Positions 15,476-23,039 of a stretch of 47,250 bases of DNA are shown piece by piece. Numbering within the stretch: position 1 is the first letter of the stretch; each line of letters begins with the position of its first letter. The position numbers and the translations under genes were made by a program. The DNA is from Acidobacteriota bacterium (GTDB lineage: Bacteria > Acidobacteriota > Terriglobia > Bryobacterales > Bryobacteraceae). Where the stretch lies: assembly GCA_016213775.1 (NCBI GenBank), contig JACQZR010000106.1:1-47250 (forward strand), given 5' to 3'. The notes beneath the pieces are model-generated. The model searched no databases and was not told the origin of the DNA. It was given only the letters and a program-made list of their open reading frames with translations.

Positions 15476-15554
15476 GGTCGGAGGCAACGATCTGAGCCGA
15501 AGGAATCCCGGCCGAGGCGGCACGTTACGGAAGCGCGGCCCCAACCTTCGGGAT

Positions 15555-15582
15555 GTGACGGCTACGGAAGAATAGCCGTCAC
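15555..15582. repeat. Long inverted repeat, copy 2 (GTGACGGCTA)
   Basis: Perfect 10-bp arms (GTGACGGCTA at 15555–15564, TAGCCGTCAC at 15573–15582) around an eight-base loop. The overall length is 28 bases, as in copy 1. Both copies are flanked by ATG on the left (ATGTGACGG), so the conserved unit is slightly longer than the arms. Confidence 0.8.
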
Positions 15583-15645
15583 GCTCCTGGGTGGCGTTGG
15601 GAGGCCCTGCGCGTTAAAGGCAACCGACACGCCAACGATCGAGGC

Positions 15646-15665
15646 TATATCCATTCGGATATAAT
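15646..15665 (+). promoter_or_regulatory. Toxin–antitoxin promoter: TATAAT box inside a perfect operator palindrome
   Basis: TATATCC (15646–15652) and GGATATA (15657–15663) form a perfect 7-bp inverted repeat with spacer ATTC. The right arm overlaps a consensus −10 box, TATAAT at 15660–15665. With the usual 6–7 bases to the transcript start, the mRNA would begin at or next to the GTG at 15672, so the toxin message is probably leaderless. No good −35 is visible. Autorepression by the HigA-type antitoxin at such a site is standard for this family; its use here is inferred. Confidence 0.65.
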
Positions 15666-15671
15666 CAGGGA

Positions 15672-15995
15672 GTGAGACCAGTATGCTTCCTCGGGGACTC
15701 GCTCCAGTGTCTGCGAGACTTCCCGGAGGATGCGCGGCACGATGCCGGCTACCAACTGGAGAAGGTGCAGCGTGGAGAGCAGCCTGACGACTACAAACCC
15801 ATGCCGACCATCGGCAAGGGAGTCGAGGAGATCCGCGTGACGGATGAGAGCGGCGCCTACCGCGTGATCTACTTTGCCCGGCGCGCAGAGGCCGTCTACG
15901 TGTTGCATGCCTTCCAGAAGAAGACACAAGCGACTTCGACGCGGGATAACACTGCCAAGAGACGTTTCACGCAACTGACGAGAGGTGGGAAATGA
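15672..15995 (+). CDS. higB: RelE/HigB-type toxin of a type II toxin–antitoxin pair
   Basis: 107 residues from GTG 15672. It matches the COG4679 phage-derived (Gp49-like) HigB family: an N-terminal FLGDSLQCLRDFPEDARHDA, then GYQLEKVQRGEQPDDYKPMP, IGKGVEEIRV, YRVIYFARRAEAVYVLHAFQKK. Members are ribosome-dependent mRNA endonucleases; the basic and aromatic residues of the RVIY…HAFQKK strand pair usually form the active face. Toxin precedes antitoxin, the typical order for this group, and its TGA overlaps the antitoxin ATG as ATGA. The length is normal, so it is probably functional. Confidence 0.88.
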   Translation: MRPVCFLGDSLQCLRDFPEDARHDAGYQLEKVQRGEQPDDYKPMPTIGKGVEEIRVTDESGAYRVIYFARRAEAVYVLHAFQKKTQATSTRDNTAKRRFTQLTRGGK

Positions 15996-16273
15996 AGAAA
16001 CCCGAGAGCTACGCCAGCGTCTGGGACGCGATTGCGGACACGCCGGGGCAGGCGGCCAACCTGCGGGCGCGGGCTGAGTTGATGCGGCAGATTGCGGCCT
16101 TCGTGAAAAAGCAGGGCTGGACGCAGGTCGAGGCGGCACAGCACTGCGGCGTGACCCAGCCACGGATCAACGATCTCGTCCGCGGCCGTGTTTCGCGCTT
16201 CTCGCTGGACGCGCTGGTGAACATCTCCACCGCGTTGGGCTGCCGCGTGCGGGTCGATCTCGACGCCGCATGA
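15992..16273 (+). CDS. higA: HigA-type XRE antitoxin
   Basis: 93 residues. A helix-turn-helix of the XRE type occupies about 30–85 (MRQIAAFVKKQGWTQVEAAQ… GVTQPRINDLVRGRVSRFSL DALVNI). The N-terminus (SVWDAIADTPGQAANLRARA) is the usual segment of COG5606 antitoxins. It should neutralise the toxin encoded just upstream and repress their shared promoter through the palindrome at 15646–15663. The ATG overlaps the toxin stop. A fragment of a related antitoxin lies 1 kb away at 17231–17371. Confidence 0.88.
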   Translation: MKKPESYASVWDAIADTPGQAANLRARAELMRQIAAFVKKQGWTQVEAAQHCGVTQPRINDLVRGRVSRFSLDALVNISTALGCRVRVDLDAA

Positions 16274-16468
16274 GACACACCACGCCCACCGGCGTCGGGA
16301 CCCTTCCGGCACCCCGGGCGGCGGGTGGACAAATGGCACGCTGTGCGTAGCGAGGGCTTCCAGAAATTAGGTTGATAGGTTGATACCGGCAACCGGGCGC
16401 GGGTTGTCAACGTGTCAACCGTTGTCAACCAGTTTTGGCGCAGTGGCTGGCCACAGCGTGCCATCGGT

Positions 16469-16994
16469 CTACCGGCTGGAAACCAGCGCCAGGAAGGACC
16501 CGACGGCGAGTTCGGCGCGGGCGGCGGCGAGGATCTTCGGCCTCCTCGCCCGAGAGTTTGTAGCGTTCGCGGAGGGCTTCGGCGAGACGGTGGATCGGGT
16601 AGAGATCGCCGCGGACCAGATCCTCGGCCCGACGACGGAGGCTGCGCAGGTGACGGCGTGTCTCGCGCCAGTCGGAGCATCCATGGCTCAGCCGGAGGAT
16701 CGCGAGAGCCTTGGATGTGTCGGAGCGAGGGATGGCGCCGCGCGGCGGATCGCCGTGGTAGCGGCAGTGGCCGAGGGTGCCATCGCCGGGAAGGAACGAC
16801 ACCTCTTTCACGCGGATGCTCAAGGCGGTAGCAACAGCGGCGTGGGCGGCTTCGTGCAGGGCCACGACCCACTCATGAGACCGGCCGGCGCGGCAGCCGC
16901 CCGTGTACATGATGCTCGCGATCGGACCGGCGAGCGTGGCCAGGACGTTGTGGTTGGCCGCGGCGTTCAGCCTCACGGAACCAACCGACATCAC
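16469..16994 (-). pseudogene. M41-like zinc peptidase, frameshifted and apparently rearranged
   Basis: The minus frame from 16994 gives LATLAGPIASIMYTGG, then VALHEAAHAAVATALSIRVK with an HExxH zinc motif, GTLGHCRYHGDPP, SDTSKALAILRLSHGC and RLAEALRERYKLSGEEAE. There the frame drifts into Arg-rich nonsense, whereas skipping one base near 16545 gives ILAAARAELAVGSFLALVSS and a stop at 16469. Small M41-like proteins are known with HEAAHA first and the LAGPxA segment about 40–60 residues later; here the LAGPIA block precedes the zinc motif and is missing from its normal place. A one-base frameshift plus a moved or partly duplicated segment suggest a dead gene. A start at 16907 is an alternative. 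Confidence 0.55.
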
Positions 16995-17244
16995 CCGCCC
17001 GGTGCTCGAACAGTATCAGCGGCACCTGTTCCATTAGCGGCAGAAGAACGGCCAGCCGCTCAGTGTCCGCAGCCAGCACTCGCGCCTGGTTCTGCCGCGC
17101 GTGTGGTTCCGCTGGATGGCGCGGCAGCGGTACATCCTGCACAACCGGGCCAGCGAGCTGGAACTGCCCCGTCTCGGCCACCGCCTGCCCAAGCACGTGC
17201 TGACCGTCCATGAGGTGGAGCAGGTGCTCGCCCAAACAAGTTGA
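16981..17244 (+). pseudogene. Tyrosine recombinase/integrase fragment with a nonsense codon
   Basis: The frame gives ITRPVLEQYQRHLFH, a TAG at 17035–17037, then RQKNGQPLSVRSQHSRLVLP, VWFRWMARQRYILHNRASEL and LPRLGHRLPKHVLTVHEVEQ before TGA at 17242. This is the core-binding (SAM-like) part of XerC-type integrases up to the linker; the catalytic domain with the R…H-x-x-R…Y residues is missing. The TAG sits where a Tyr codon would be expected. Downstream it is cut at about 17233–17240, exactly where the HigA fragment on the other strand also ends. Confidence 0.7.
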
Positions 17245-17371
17245 TCTTGCCACGCATCAGGTCGGAAACGCACGGCTGTGTCACGCCGAAAATCTGGGCC
17301 GCTTGCGCCTGGCTCATCCCGGAGTACTCGTGGATTTCCCTGAAGCTCACCACCACTTCCCGGACGATCAC
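17231..17371 (-). pseudogene. Internal fragment of a second HigA-type antitoxin
   Basis: About 46 codons on the minus strand give MSQAQAAQIFGVTQPCVSDL then MRGKINLFG, matching the helix-turn-helix of COG5606 antitoxins and aligning with residues about 28–70 of the intact antitoxin at 15992. The expected N-terminal 30 residues and everything after INLFG are absent; beyond it the DNA is the antisense of the integrase fragment. Its first codon (GTG, 17371) happens to overlap the yhhQ stop, which brings it into the frame of a longer meaningless reading. No toxin partner is present. Confidence 0.7.
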
Positions 17372-18048
17372 TTTTCGCCGTGGAACGGATTGAAGTCGGT
17401 GTTGTTGTCGAAGACGTCGATCCCCTCTGACTTCTTCAGCCCATTTACCACAAGGTAGGTGACCGGGGTCATTACCACCTCATAGATCACTTTTCCGACG
17501 TAGCCCGAGAAGATCAGTTTCAGCAGCGTCCAGGCATCGTAGGTTCCACCGAAGGCGAGCACGATCACGACGATGGTGTCGACAAACTGTCCCGCCACCG
17601 TGGATCCGATGGTGCGCATCCAAAGCATCTTTCCCTTGGTCACCACCTTCATCCGCGCCATGACAAACGCGTTGGTGAACTCGCCGCACCAATAGGCGAT
17701 CAGGCTTGCGACAACCAGGCGCGGAACAAAGTTGAAGACTTTGGCGAAGGCTTCCTGATCGTGCCACTCGGGAGCCGGAGGCAGCGCGACGATGGCCATG
17801 CCCAATACCGACAGCAGAGCCGATGCGAGGAATCCGGTCCAGATGGCGCGCCGCGACGCGCTGTAGCCATAAACTTCGGTGAAGATGTCGCCAAAGATGT
17901 AGGTGAGGGGAAACAGAATCTGCGCTCCGCTCAGAGTGAAGCCGCCAAAGGCAACCAGCTTCGGCGCAACCAGATTGGAGATGACCAGCACTACCACGAA
18001 CGAGTTGATGAGGTGGTCGAGATGTTTGAACCGGTGTTGTTGTTCCAT
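17368..18048 (-). CDS. yhhQ: Queuosine precursor transporter YhhQ
   Basis: 226 residues with about six hydrophobic helices. Family signatures include LISNLVAPKLVAFGGFTLSG AQILFPLTYIFGDIFTEVYG, SRRAIWTGF, TIGSTVAGQFVDTIVVIVLA and VYEVVMTPVTYLVVN-like text near the C-terminus. YhhQ imports preQ0/preQ1-type queuosine precursors through the inner membrane for tRNA wobble modification. It is transcribed away from the di-heme peroxidase gene. The C-terminus (FDNNTDFNPFHGEK) is intact even though degraded mobile DNA starts right at its stop codon. Confidence 0.93.
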   Translation of the reverse strand: MEQQHRFKHLDHLINSFVVVLVISNLVAPKLVAFGGFTLSGAQILFPLTYIFGDIFTEVYGYSASRRAIWTGFLASALLSVLGMAIVALPPAPEWHDQEAFAKVFNFVPRLVVASLIAYWCGEFTNAFVMARMKVVTKGKMLWMRTIGSTVAGQFVDTIVVIVLAFGGTYDAWTLLKLIFSGYVGKVIYEVVMTPVTYLVVNGLKKSEGIDVFDNNTDFNPFHGEK

Positions 18049-18115
18049 GCCCAGGGTCCCCCTATTCTAACGGATAGGCTCCACGCGTTACGATGAACAA
18101 AGGAGCTAACGCCCC

Positions 18116-19159
18116 ATGCAAAAAATCCATACTATTCTTCCGCTCCTTCTGCTAGTCCTCACTGCCTGTCAGAAGGCGCAACCGCCGGCCGTTGCCGAGA
18201 TCGACTCCGATTTCCTTAAGAATTTTCAGGTCGCACCCGCCAAGATGGAATCGGACAAGAACCCGGCCACCGAAGCCAAAGTGAACCTCGGCCGTGTCCT
18301 TTACTACGAAGAACGCCTGTCCAAGAGCCAGAACATTTCCTGCAACACGTGTCATTTGCTGGACAAGTACGGAGTGGACGGCACACCCACGTCAACCGGC
18401 TTCAAAGGCCAGAAGGGCGGACGCAACGCCCCCACTACCTACTTCGCCGCCGGCCACATCGTGCAGTTCTGGGATGGCCGCGCCGCTGATGTCGAGGAGC
18501 AGGCCAAAGGCCCGGTGCTCAATCCCATTGAGATGGCAATGACGGATGCTTCGTCCGTCGAGGCAACGCTTCGTTCCATGCCGGAGTATGTAGAGATGTT
18601 CAAGAAGGCGTTCCCTGATGCCAAGCAGCCAGTTACGTTCGACAACGCCGCGCTCGCCATTGGCGCATTCGAGCGTGGTCTGGTGACAGAATCGCGCTGG
18701 GACCACTATTTGAAGGGCCACAAGGATTCCATCACCCCCGAGGAAAAAGCGGGTTTTGTTGCTTTTTCCAAGGCCGGATGCGCCTCCTGTCACAACGGCG
18801 CATACGTGGGCGGCCGCCTCTACACCAAAGTCGGCATCAAGAAGGCGTGGCCCAAGCAGGATGATCTTGGCCGTTTCGCCGTCACAAAACAGGAACACCA
18901 GAAAATGGTTTTCAAAGTTCCGTCGCTACGAAACATCGACAAGACCGGACCGTACTTCCATGACGGGTCAGTGGCCCAACTGGAGGAGGCGGTGAAGATG
19001 ATGAGCGAAATGCAGACCGAGAAGCCGCTCACCGAGCCGGAAGTTGTCGCCGTCGTGGCCTGGATGAAGACGCTTACCGGCGACATCCCCGCGGACTACA
19101 TCAAAAAGCCCGCGATGCCCGCGGCCACCGCCCAAACTCCGAAACCGCAGGCGGACTAA
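18116..19159 (+). CDS. Di-heme cytochrome c peroxidase (CcpA/MauG family) lipoprotein
   Basis: 347 residues with AAAGGAG upstream of the ATG. A signal with lipobox (LLLLVLTAC, Cys18) predicts a membrane-anchored periplasmic lipoprotein. Two heme c sites are present: CNTCH at residues 76–80 and CASCH at 222–226. Family motifs such as LGRVLYYEERLSKSQNISCN, GGRNAPTTYFA, FWDGRAADVEEQAKGPVLNP and FKVPSLRNIDKTGPYFHDGS are clear. Bacterial members reduce hydrogen peroxide with electrons from small cytochromes, or oxidise other substrates. The C-terminal 25 residues are an Ala/Pro-rich extension. The methyltransferase gene follows after 7 bases. Confidence 0.93.
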   Translation: MQKIHTILPLLLLVLTACQKAQPPAVAEIDSDFLKNFQVAPAKMESDKNPATEAKVNLGRVLYYEERLSKSQNISCNTCHLLDKYGVDGTPTSTGFKGQKGGRNAPTTYFAAGHIVQFWDGRAADVEEQAKGPVLNPIEMAMTDASSVEATLRSMPEYVEMFKKAFPDAKQPVTFDNAALAIGAFERGLVTESRWDHYLKGHKDSITPEEKAGFVAFSKAGCASCHNGAYVGGRLYTKVGIKKAWPKQDDLGRFAVTKQEHQKMVFKVPSLRNIDKTGPYFHDGSVAQLEEAVKMMSEMQTEKPLTEPEVVAVVAWMKTLTGDIPADYIKKPAMPAATAQTPKPQAD

Positions 19160-19166
19160 ACCACGA

Positions 19167-19991
19167 ATGTCCATTACCCCCGATCAGGAGCGCGGTTTCT
19201 ACGATGCAGTGTATAGCCCGTTTCTCGACCGCCCGAGCGAGGAACTGGCGGTGAACCGGGACGTGATGATTCGTACGTTGAACGATCCCAAGCAGCCGGT
19301 CTACGAACGGCGCCGTTTGTACCTGCGCATTCTCGACCGGCTGCTCGCTCTTCCACTCAACGGCAGCCGCATATTGGACTACGGTTGCGGACCGGCGGAC
19401 TGGGGTGTGTGGATGGCCACGGAAGGAGCGCACGTCACCGTGCTCGATCTTTCTCCTGCTGCCGTGCAATTGGGACTCAAGCGGGCCGCGGCCTCCGGTG
19501 TCGCCGATCGGGTTCGCGGCGAGGCTCGTGACGCCAGCGATCTCTCCTGCTTTGCCGACGCGGAGTTCGACATCATCTACGCGAGCGCCGCTGTGCATCA
19601 TACGCTCAAATACCAGCATGCGTTCGAGGACTTAGTGCGGGTGCTGAAACCGGGTGGTGTACTGGTGCTGGCGGAAACGCTCGGCAACAATCCGGTGCTG
19701 AATCTCGGACGGCGGCTGCGCGCCAAAGTCCAGGGCGAGGCCGAGGAGCAAGGCGAGGAGATCATACTATCGGAGTCCGAGATCAGGCTTCTACGGACCA
19801 CGTTCCGCGAGGTTCACACCGAAGAGATGCACCTCCTGGCGATGGGCAAACGCCTGCTGCGTGGGCGCTTCACCAGCAAGTGGGCGCGTCAATGCCTCCG
19901 CCTGCTGGAGATCATCGATGATGTGATCCTTTACACCCTTCCATTCCTCAAACGCTATTGCGGAGAGATCGTGATCGTCGCGGTGAAGTAA
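19167..19991 (+). CDS. Class I SAM-dependent methyltransferase
   Basis: 274 residues. Motif I is RILDYGCGPADWGVWMA (about 70–86), followed by the acidic end of strand 2 (VTVLDLSP) and later the strand-4 region FDIIYASAAVHHTLKYQH and LKPGGVLVLAETLGN. This is a Methyltransf_11/25-type Rossmann fold. The C-terminal 80 residues, with IRLLRTTFREVHTEEMHLLA, resemble methyltransferases acting on lipids, quinones or secondary metabolites, but the substrate cannot be read from sequence. It lies 7 bases after the peroxidase gene and may share its transcript. Confidence 0.85.
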   Translation: MSITPDQERGFYDAVYSPFLDRPSEELAVNRDVMIRTLNDPKQPVYERRRLYLRILDRLLALPLNGSRILDYGCGPADWGVWMATEGAHVTVLDLSPAAVQLGLKRAAASGVADRVRGEARDASDLSCFADAEFDIIYASAAVHHTLKYQHAFEDLVRVLKPGGVLVLAETLGNNPVLNLGRRLRAKVQGEAEEQGEEIILSESEIRLLRTTFREVHTEEMHLLAMGKRLLRGRFTSKWARQCLRLLEIIDDVILYTLPFLKRYCGEIVIVAVK

Positions 19992-20045
19992 GCCTCCCCG
20001 AAGCGTCGGAAAGACCGTGATCAGAAGCGGATTTCGGCCCCCGTC

Positions 20046-20852
20046 ATGCTATCGTGGATAGAAGTGCCGTCATCGCCGTTGAACTTCCGCCTGCAGGATT
20101 ATGAAGGTCCCCTCGATCTGTTGTTGGACCTCATTCGCAAGCAGCAAATCAACATCTACGACATTCCGATCGCCAGGATCACGCAGCAATACCTCCTGTA
20201 CCTGGAGGAGGCCGCGAGCCTGGACATCGAGGTGGGGGCGGAGTTCGTCTTCATGGCCGCAACGCTGATCCACATCAAAAGCAAGATGTTGCTGCCGCGC
20301 GATCCGGAGTTGGAGAAGATTTCGCCGGAAGAAGACCCGCGCAAGGATCTGGTGGCCCAGCTTTTGGAGCACGAGCGCTTCAAGAATGCCGCGCAAATGC
20401 TTCAGGAAAAGCGCATGATCGAAGAGGCCGTCTGGACCAATCCACAGATCGGGCAGTTTCAGGCGGACGAGGAAGATCCAGGTCTTGCCGTCACCCTGTT
20501 CGATCTCGTCAAGGTCTTCAAGGAAGTGCTGGAACGCGCCAAGAGCCGCCCCATCTACCAGGTGGAGAAGGAAGAAGTGACGGTTCCGGACATGATTCAG
20601 TTCATGCGAAACATGCTGCAGGAGCAGCCGAAAGGCTACCGGCTCTCCGCGCGGCAGTTGTTTGAGCGCCAACGGACCCGCCGCGGTATGATATGCCTGT
20701 TCCTGGCCCTACTGGAACTGGTGAAGTACCAGGCAATCACCCTCCAGCAGGGTGAATTGTTCGGCGATATCGACATCGCCAAGGAACGGCCCATCGACGA
20801 GGTGCTTGAAGGCGACAAGGTCCTGGACACGCTCCAGGAAGAGTACAAGTAG
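20046..20852 (+). CDS. scpA: Segregation and condensation protein ScpA
   Basis: 268 residues, typical length. The kleisin N-terminus is clear (FRLQDYEGPLDLLLDLIRKQ QINIYDIPIARITQQYL), as are EFVFMAATLIHIKSKMLLP and the C-terminal winged-helix part (FLALLELVKYQAITLQQGELFGDI). ScpA bridges the SMC heads with ScpB in chromosome condensation. The ATG at 20046 is the first start after the 54-base gap; a GTG at 20064 would drop six residues. ScpB follows after 31 bases, the conserved arrangement. Confidence 0.95.
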   Translation: MLSWIEVPSSPLNFRLQDYEGPLDLLLDLIRKQQINIYDIPIARITQQYLLYLEEAASLDIEVGAEFVFMAATLIHIKSKMLLPRDPELEKISPEEDPRKDLVAQLLEHERFKNAAQMLQEKRMIEEAVWTNPQIGQFQADEEDPGLAVTLFDLVKVFKEVLERAKSRPIYQVEKEEVTVPDMIQFMRNMLQEQPKGYRLSARQLFERQRTRRGMICLFLALLELVKYQAITLQQGELFGDIDIAKERPIDEVLEGDKVLDTLQEEYK

Positions 20853-20883
20853 GAATCTCAAAGCTAAGAAGTCATACTGAGCA

Positions 20884-21834
20884 ATGGACGAGAGGCTAGA
20901 ACAAGTAGAGATGCCGGCTCAACTGGCCGAAGATACGCGCACTGCGGGGGAGACAGCGCCTGTCGAACCTGACAACCAGCATGCCCAAGTAGTGGAGATG
21001 GGCGAAGTCCCGCAAACAGAGGCCGAGGCGGAAATGACCGCTGAGGACCTGATGGGCGATACCTCCACTGAGCAAGCCACTGAGGCATCCACCGCCGAAG
21101 CGAACTTACGGGCGGTGATCGAGGCCGTCATATACGTCACCGAAGAGCCGCTCACAATCGATCAGATCGCGACCGCGCTCGAACTGTCGAAAGAGCGCGT
21201 GGAAGAGATCCTCAAGCTGATCGAAGAGGAGTGTGCGCGGCCCGAGCGGGGCGTGTCGATGCGAGAAGTCGCCGGCGGCTACAAGATGGGCACCAAGCCC
21301 GAGCATCATGAAGCCATCCGCGCCTTTGTCAAGAAGCTACGGCCTCCGTTCAAGCTTTCCCTCGCTGCTCTGGAAACGCTCGCAGTGATTGCTTACAAGC
21401 AGCCCATCACGGCGCCGGAGATCATGGAAGTGCGCGGCGTGCAAGGCGCCGGTGTCGTCAAGACGCTGCTCGACCGCAAGCTCATCACGCCCGCCGGCCG
21501 CAAGCAGGTGGTTGGCAAACCGATCCTCTACAAGACCACGAAGGAGTTCCTGCTGCAGTTCGGCCTCAAGGATCTCGCTGAGCTGCCGACGCTGAAGGAG
21601 TTTGAAGAACTGCGCCGGCTGGTGAGTGATGATGATGTGACACCGATGGATGCGCCCGCCCAGCCACCGCCATCGCCGCAGGGCCCGCAGCCGCAGGAAT
21701 TGCCAGAGCAGGAATCGATGTTGGAGGCGGTGTCCGCCGAGCCTGTTGCCGAAGCTCCATCGGACGAGCCCGCAACCGTCGAAGCCGCGCCTGAGCAGGC
21801 GCAGAAAGACGAGTCTCCGGCAGCTACCGAATAA
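20884..21834 (+). CDS. scpB: Segregation and condensation protein ScpB
   Basis: 316 residues, longer than the usual 180–220. The conserved core spans about 75–240: LRAVIEAVIYVTEEPLTIDQIA, GYKMGTKPEHHEAIRAFVKK, LSLAALETLAVIAYKQPITA PEIMEVRGVQGAGVVKTLLD and GRKQVVGKPILYKTTKEFLL. An acidic, Glu/Thr-rich N-terminal extension of about 70 residues and a Pro/Glu/Ala-rich C-terminal extension of about 70 are additions likely to be disordered. ScpB dimers bind ScpA and stabilise the SMC complex. The TAA overlaps the ATG of the following pseudouridine synthase gene by one base. Confidence 0.94.
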   Translation: MDERLEQVEMPAQLAEDTRTAGETAPVEPDNQHAQVVEMGEVPQTEAEAEMTAEDLMGDTSTEQATEASTAEANLRAVIEAVIYVTEEPLTIDQIATALELSKERVEEILKLIEEECARPERGVSMREVAGGYKMGTKPEHHEAIRAFVKKLRPPFKLSLAALETLAVIAYKQPITAPEIMEVRGVQGAGVVKTLLDRKLITPAGRKQVVGKPILYKTTKEFLLQFGLKDLAELPTLKEFEELRRLVSDDDVTPMDAPAQPPPSPQGPQPQELPEQESMLEAVSAEPVAEAPSDEPATVEAAPEQAQKDESPAATE

Positions 21835-22580
21835 TGCCAGAAGAGCGGTTACAAAAGATCATCTCCCGAGCAGGCATCACCAGCCGGCGCAAAGCCGAAG
21901 AACTCATCACCACCGGAATGGTGAAAGTGAACGGCAAAGTGGTGACCGAACTCGGCACCAAAGCGGACCTGGACCGGGACCACATCAAGGTGAACGGGAA
22001 GCTGATCCACGCCCCGCGCAACCTTGTCTATCTGGCATTCCACAAGCCGCGCGAGTGCGTCACCACGGTTTCCGATCCCGAGGGCCGCACCACCGTGATG
22101 GAGTACATTCGCGGCGTCAAGGAGCGCGTCTATCCGGTGGGCCGGCTCGATTACGAGAGCGAAGGATTGCTGCTGCTCACCAATGATGGCGAGTTCGCCA
22201 ACCGCATCACGCATGCCAAGAATCAGGTGCCCAAGACGTATGTCGTGAAGGCCACCGGTGCGCTGTCGCAGGAGCAGGAACAGGCGTTTCGCGAAGGCAT
22301 CTATCTGCACGGCAAACGCACCGCACCCGCGGGATTGAAACTGCTGCAGCGCTCCACCAACCCGTGGTACGAAGTGAAGCTTGTGGAAGGACGTCAGAAC
22401 CAGATCCGTCTGATGTTCCGCCACTTCGGTTTTCTGGTGGAGAAGCTGAAGCGGACTCGCATCGGATTTCTCGATCTCGGACGGTTGAAGGCGGGCGAAT
22501 TCCGTCACCTCACGCCGCTCGAGGTGGGGCGCTTCCGCCGCACACTTCGAATGGACAGCGGCGAGAAGGGCCGGGCATGA
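21834..22580 (+). CDS. rluB: Ribosomal large-subunit pseudouridine synthase B
   Basis: 248 residues. An S4 RNA-binding domain leads (ERLQKIISRAGITSRRKAEEL, VKVNGKVVTELGTKAD), followed by the RsuA/RluB catalytic domain: VYPVGRLDYESEGLLLLTNDG holds the catalytic Asp of the GRLDxxSEGLL motif, and WYEVKLVEGRQNQIRLMFRH follows. RluB isomerises a uridine of 23S rRNA helix 89. The scpA–scpB–rluB order is widespread. The start overlaps the scpB stop and the stop overlaps the next ATG (ATGA). Confidence 0.93.
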   Translation: MPEERLQKIISRAGITSRRKAEELITTGMVKVNGKVVTELGTKADLDRDHIKVNGKLIHAPRNLVYLAFHKPRECVTTVSDPEGRTTVMEYIRGVKERVYPVGRLDYESEGLLLLTNDGEFANRITHAKNQVPKTYVVKATGALSQEQEQAFREGIYLHGKRTAPAGLKLLQRSTNPWYEVKLVEGRQNQIRLMFRHFGFLVEKLKRTRIGFLDLGRLKAGEFRHLTPLEVGRFRRTLRMDSGEKGRA

Positions 22581-22978
22581 CCATCGCGCAGCTTCTCAAC
22601 AATAGCAAGACGATAGCGGTTGTCGGTCTCTCCAGTAGCCGTTTCCGTCCGAGCTACGGCGTATCAGAATACATGCAGCGCCAGGGCTATCGCATCATTC
22701 CGGTGAATCCCAACGAGACGGAAGTGCTGGGGGAGAAGTGCTACGCCAGCCTGGAAGACGTACCCGAGCCGATCGACATTGTTGATGTGTTTCGCCGTTC
22801 GGAGTTCGTGCCCGGGGTTGTGGATTCCGCAATTCGCATCGGGGCCAAAGCGGTGTGGATGCAGGAAGACGTCTTTCACGAGGAAGCTGCCGCCAAGGCT
22901 CGTGCCGCAGGACTTTTTGTCGTCATGGACCGTTGCATTCTCAAAGATCACCGGGCGCTGCGAATCCGGAGTCTTTGA
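22577..22978 (+). CDS. CoA-binding domain protein (YccU-like)
   Basis: 133 residues from ATG 22577, which overlaps the rluB stop; the frame is open further upstream but only this start gives the family N-terminus. The Rossmann-like CoA-binding fold is seen in KTIAVVGLSSSRFRPSYGVS, YRIIPVNPNETEVLGEKCYA, IDIVDVFRRSEFVPGVV and AKAVWMQEDVFHEEAAAKAR. The C-terminal MDRCILKDHR is typical. Related proteins bind CoA or act in sulfur or acyl-CoA metabolism, but the physiological role is unknown. Confidence 0.9.
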   Translation: MTIAQLLNNSKTIAVVGLSSSRFRPSYGVSEYMQRQGYRIIPVNPNETEVLGEKCYASLEDVPEPIDIVDVFRRSEFVPGVVDSAIRIGAKAVWMQEDVFHEEAAAKARAAGLFVVMDRCILKDHRALRIRSL

Positions 22979-23039
22979 AGGCGGATGCTCCCAGTTTGAC
23001 ATTTCAGTTCCGGGGCATAGTATAGAAGGTAAGTTGTCT

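Noticed and set aside
16380-17213. 277-codon plus-strand open frame across the accessory patch
   Set aside because: It crosses the M41-like remnant antisense and the integrase fragment in the wrong frame, with no coherent domain.
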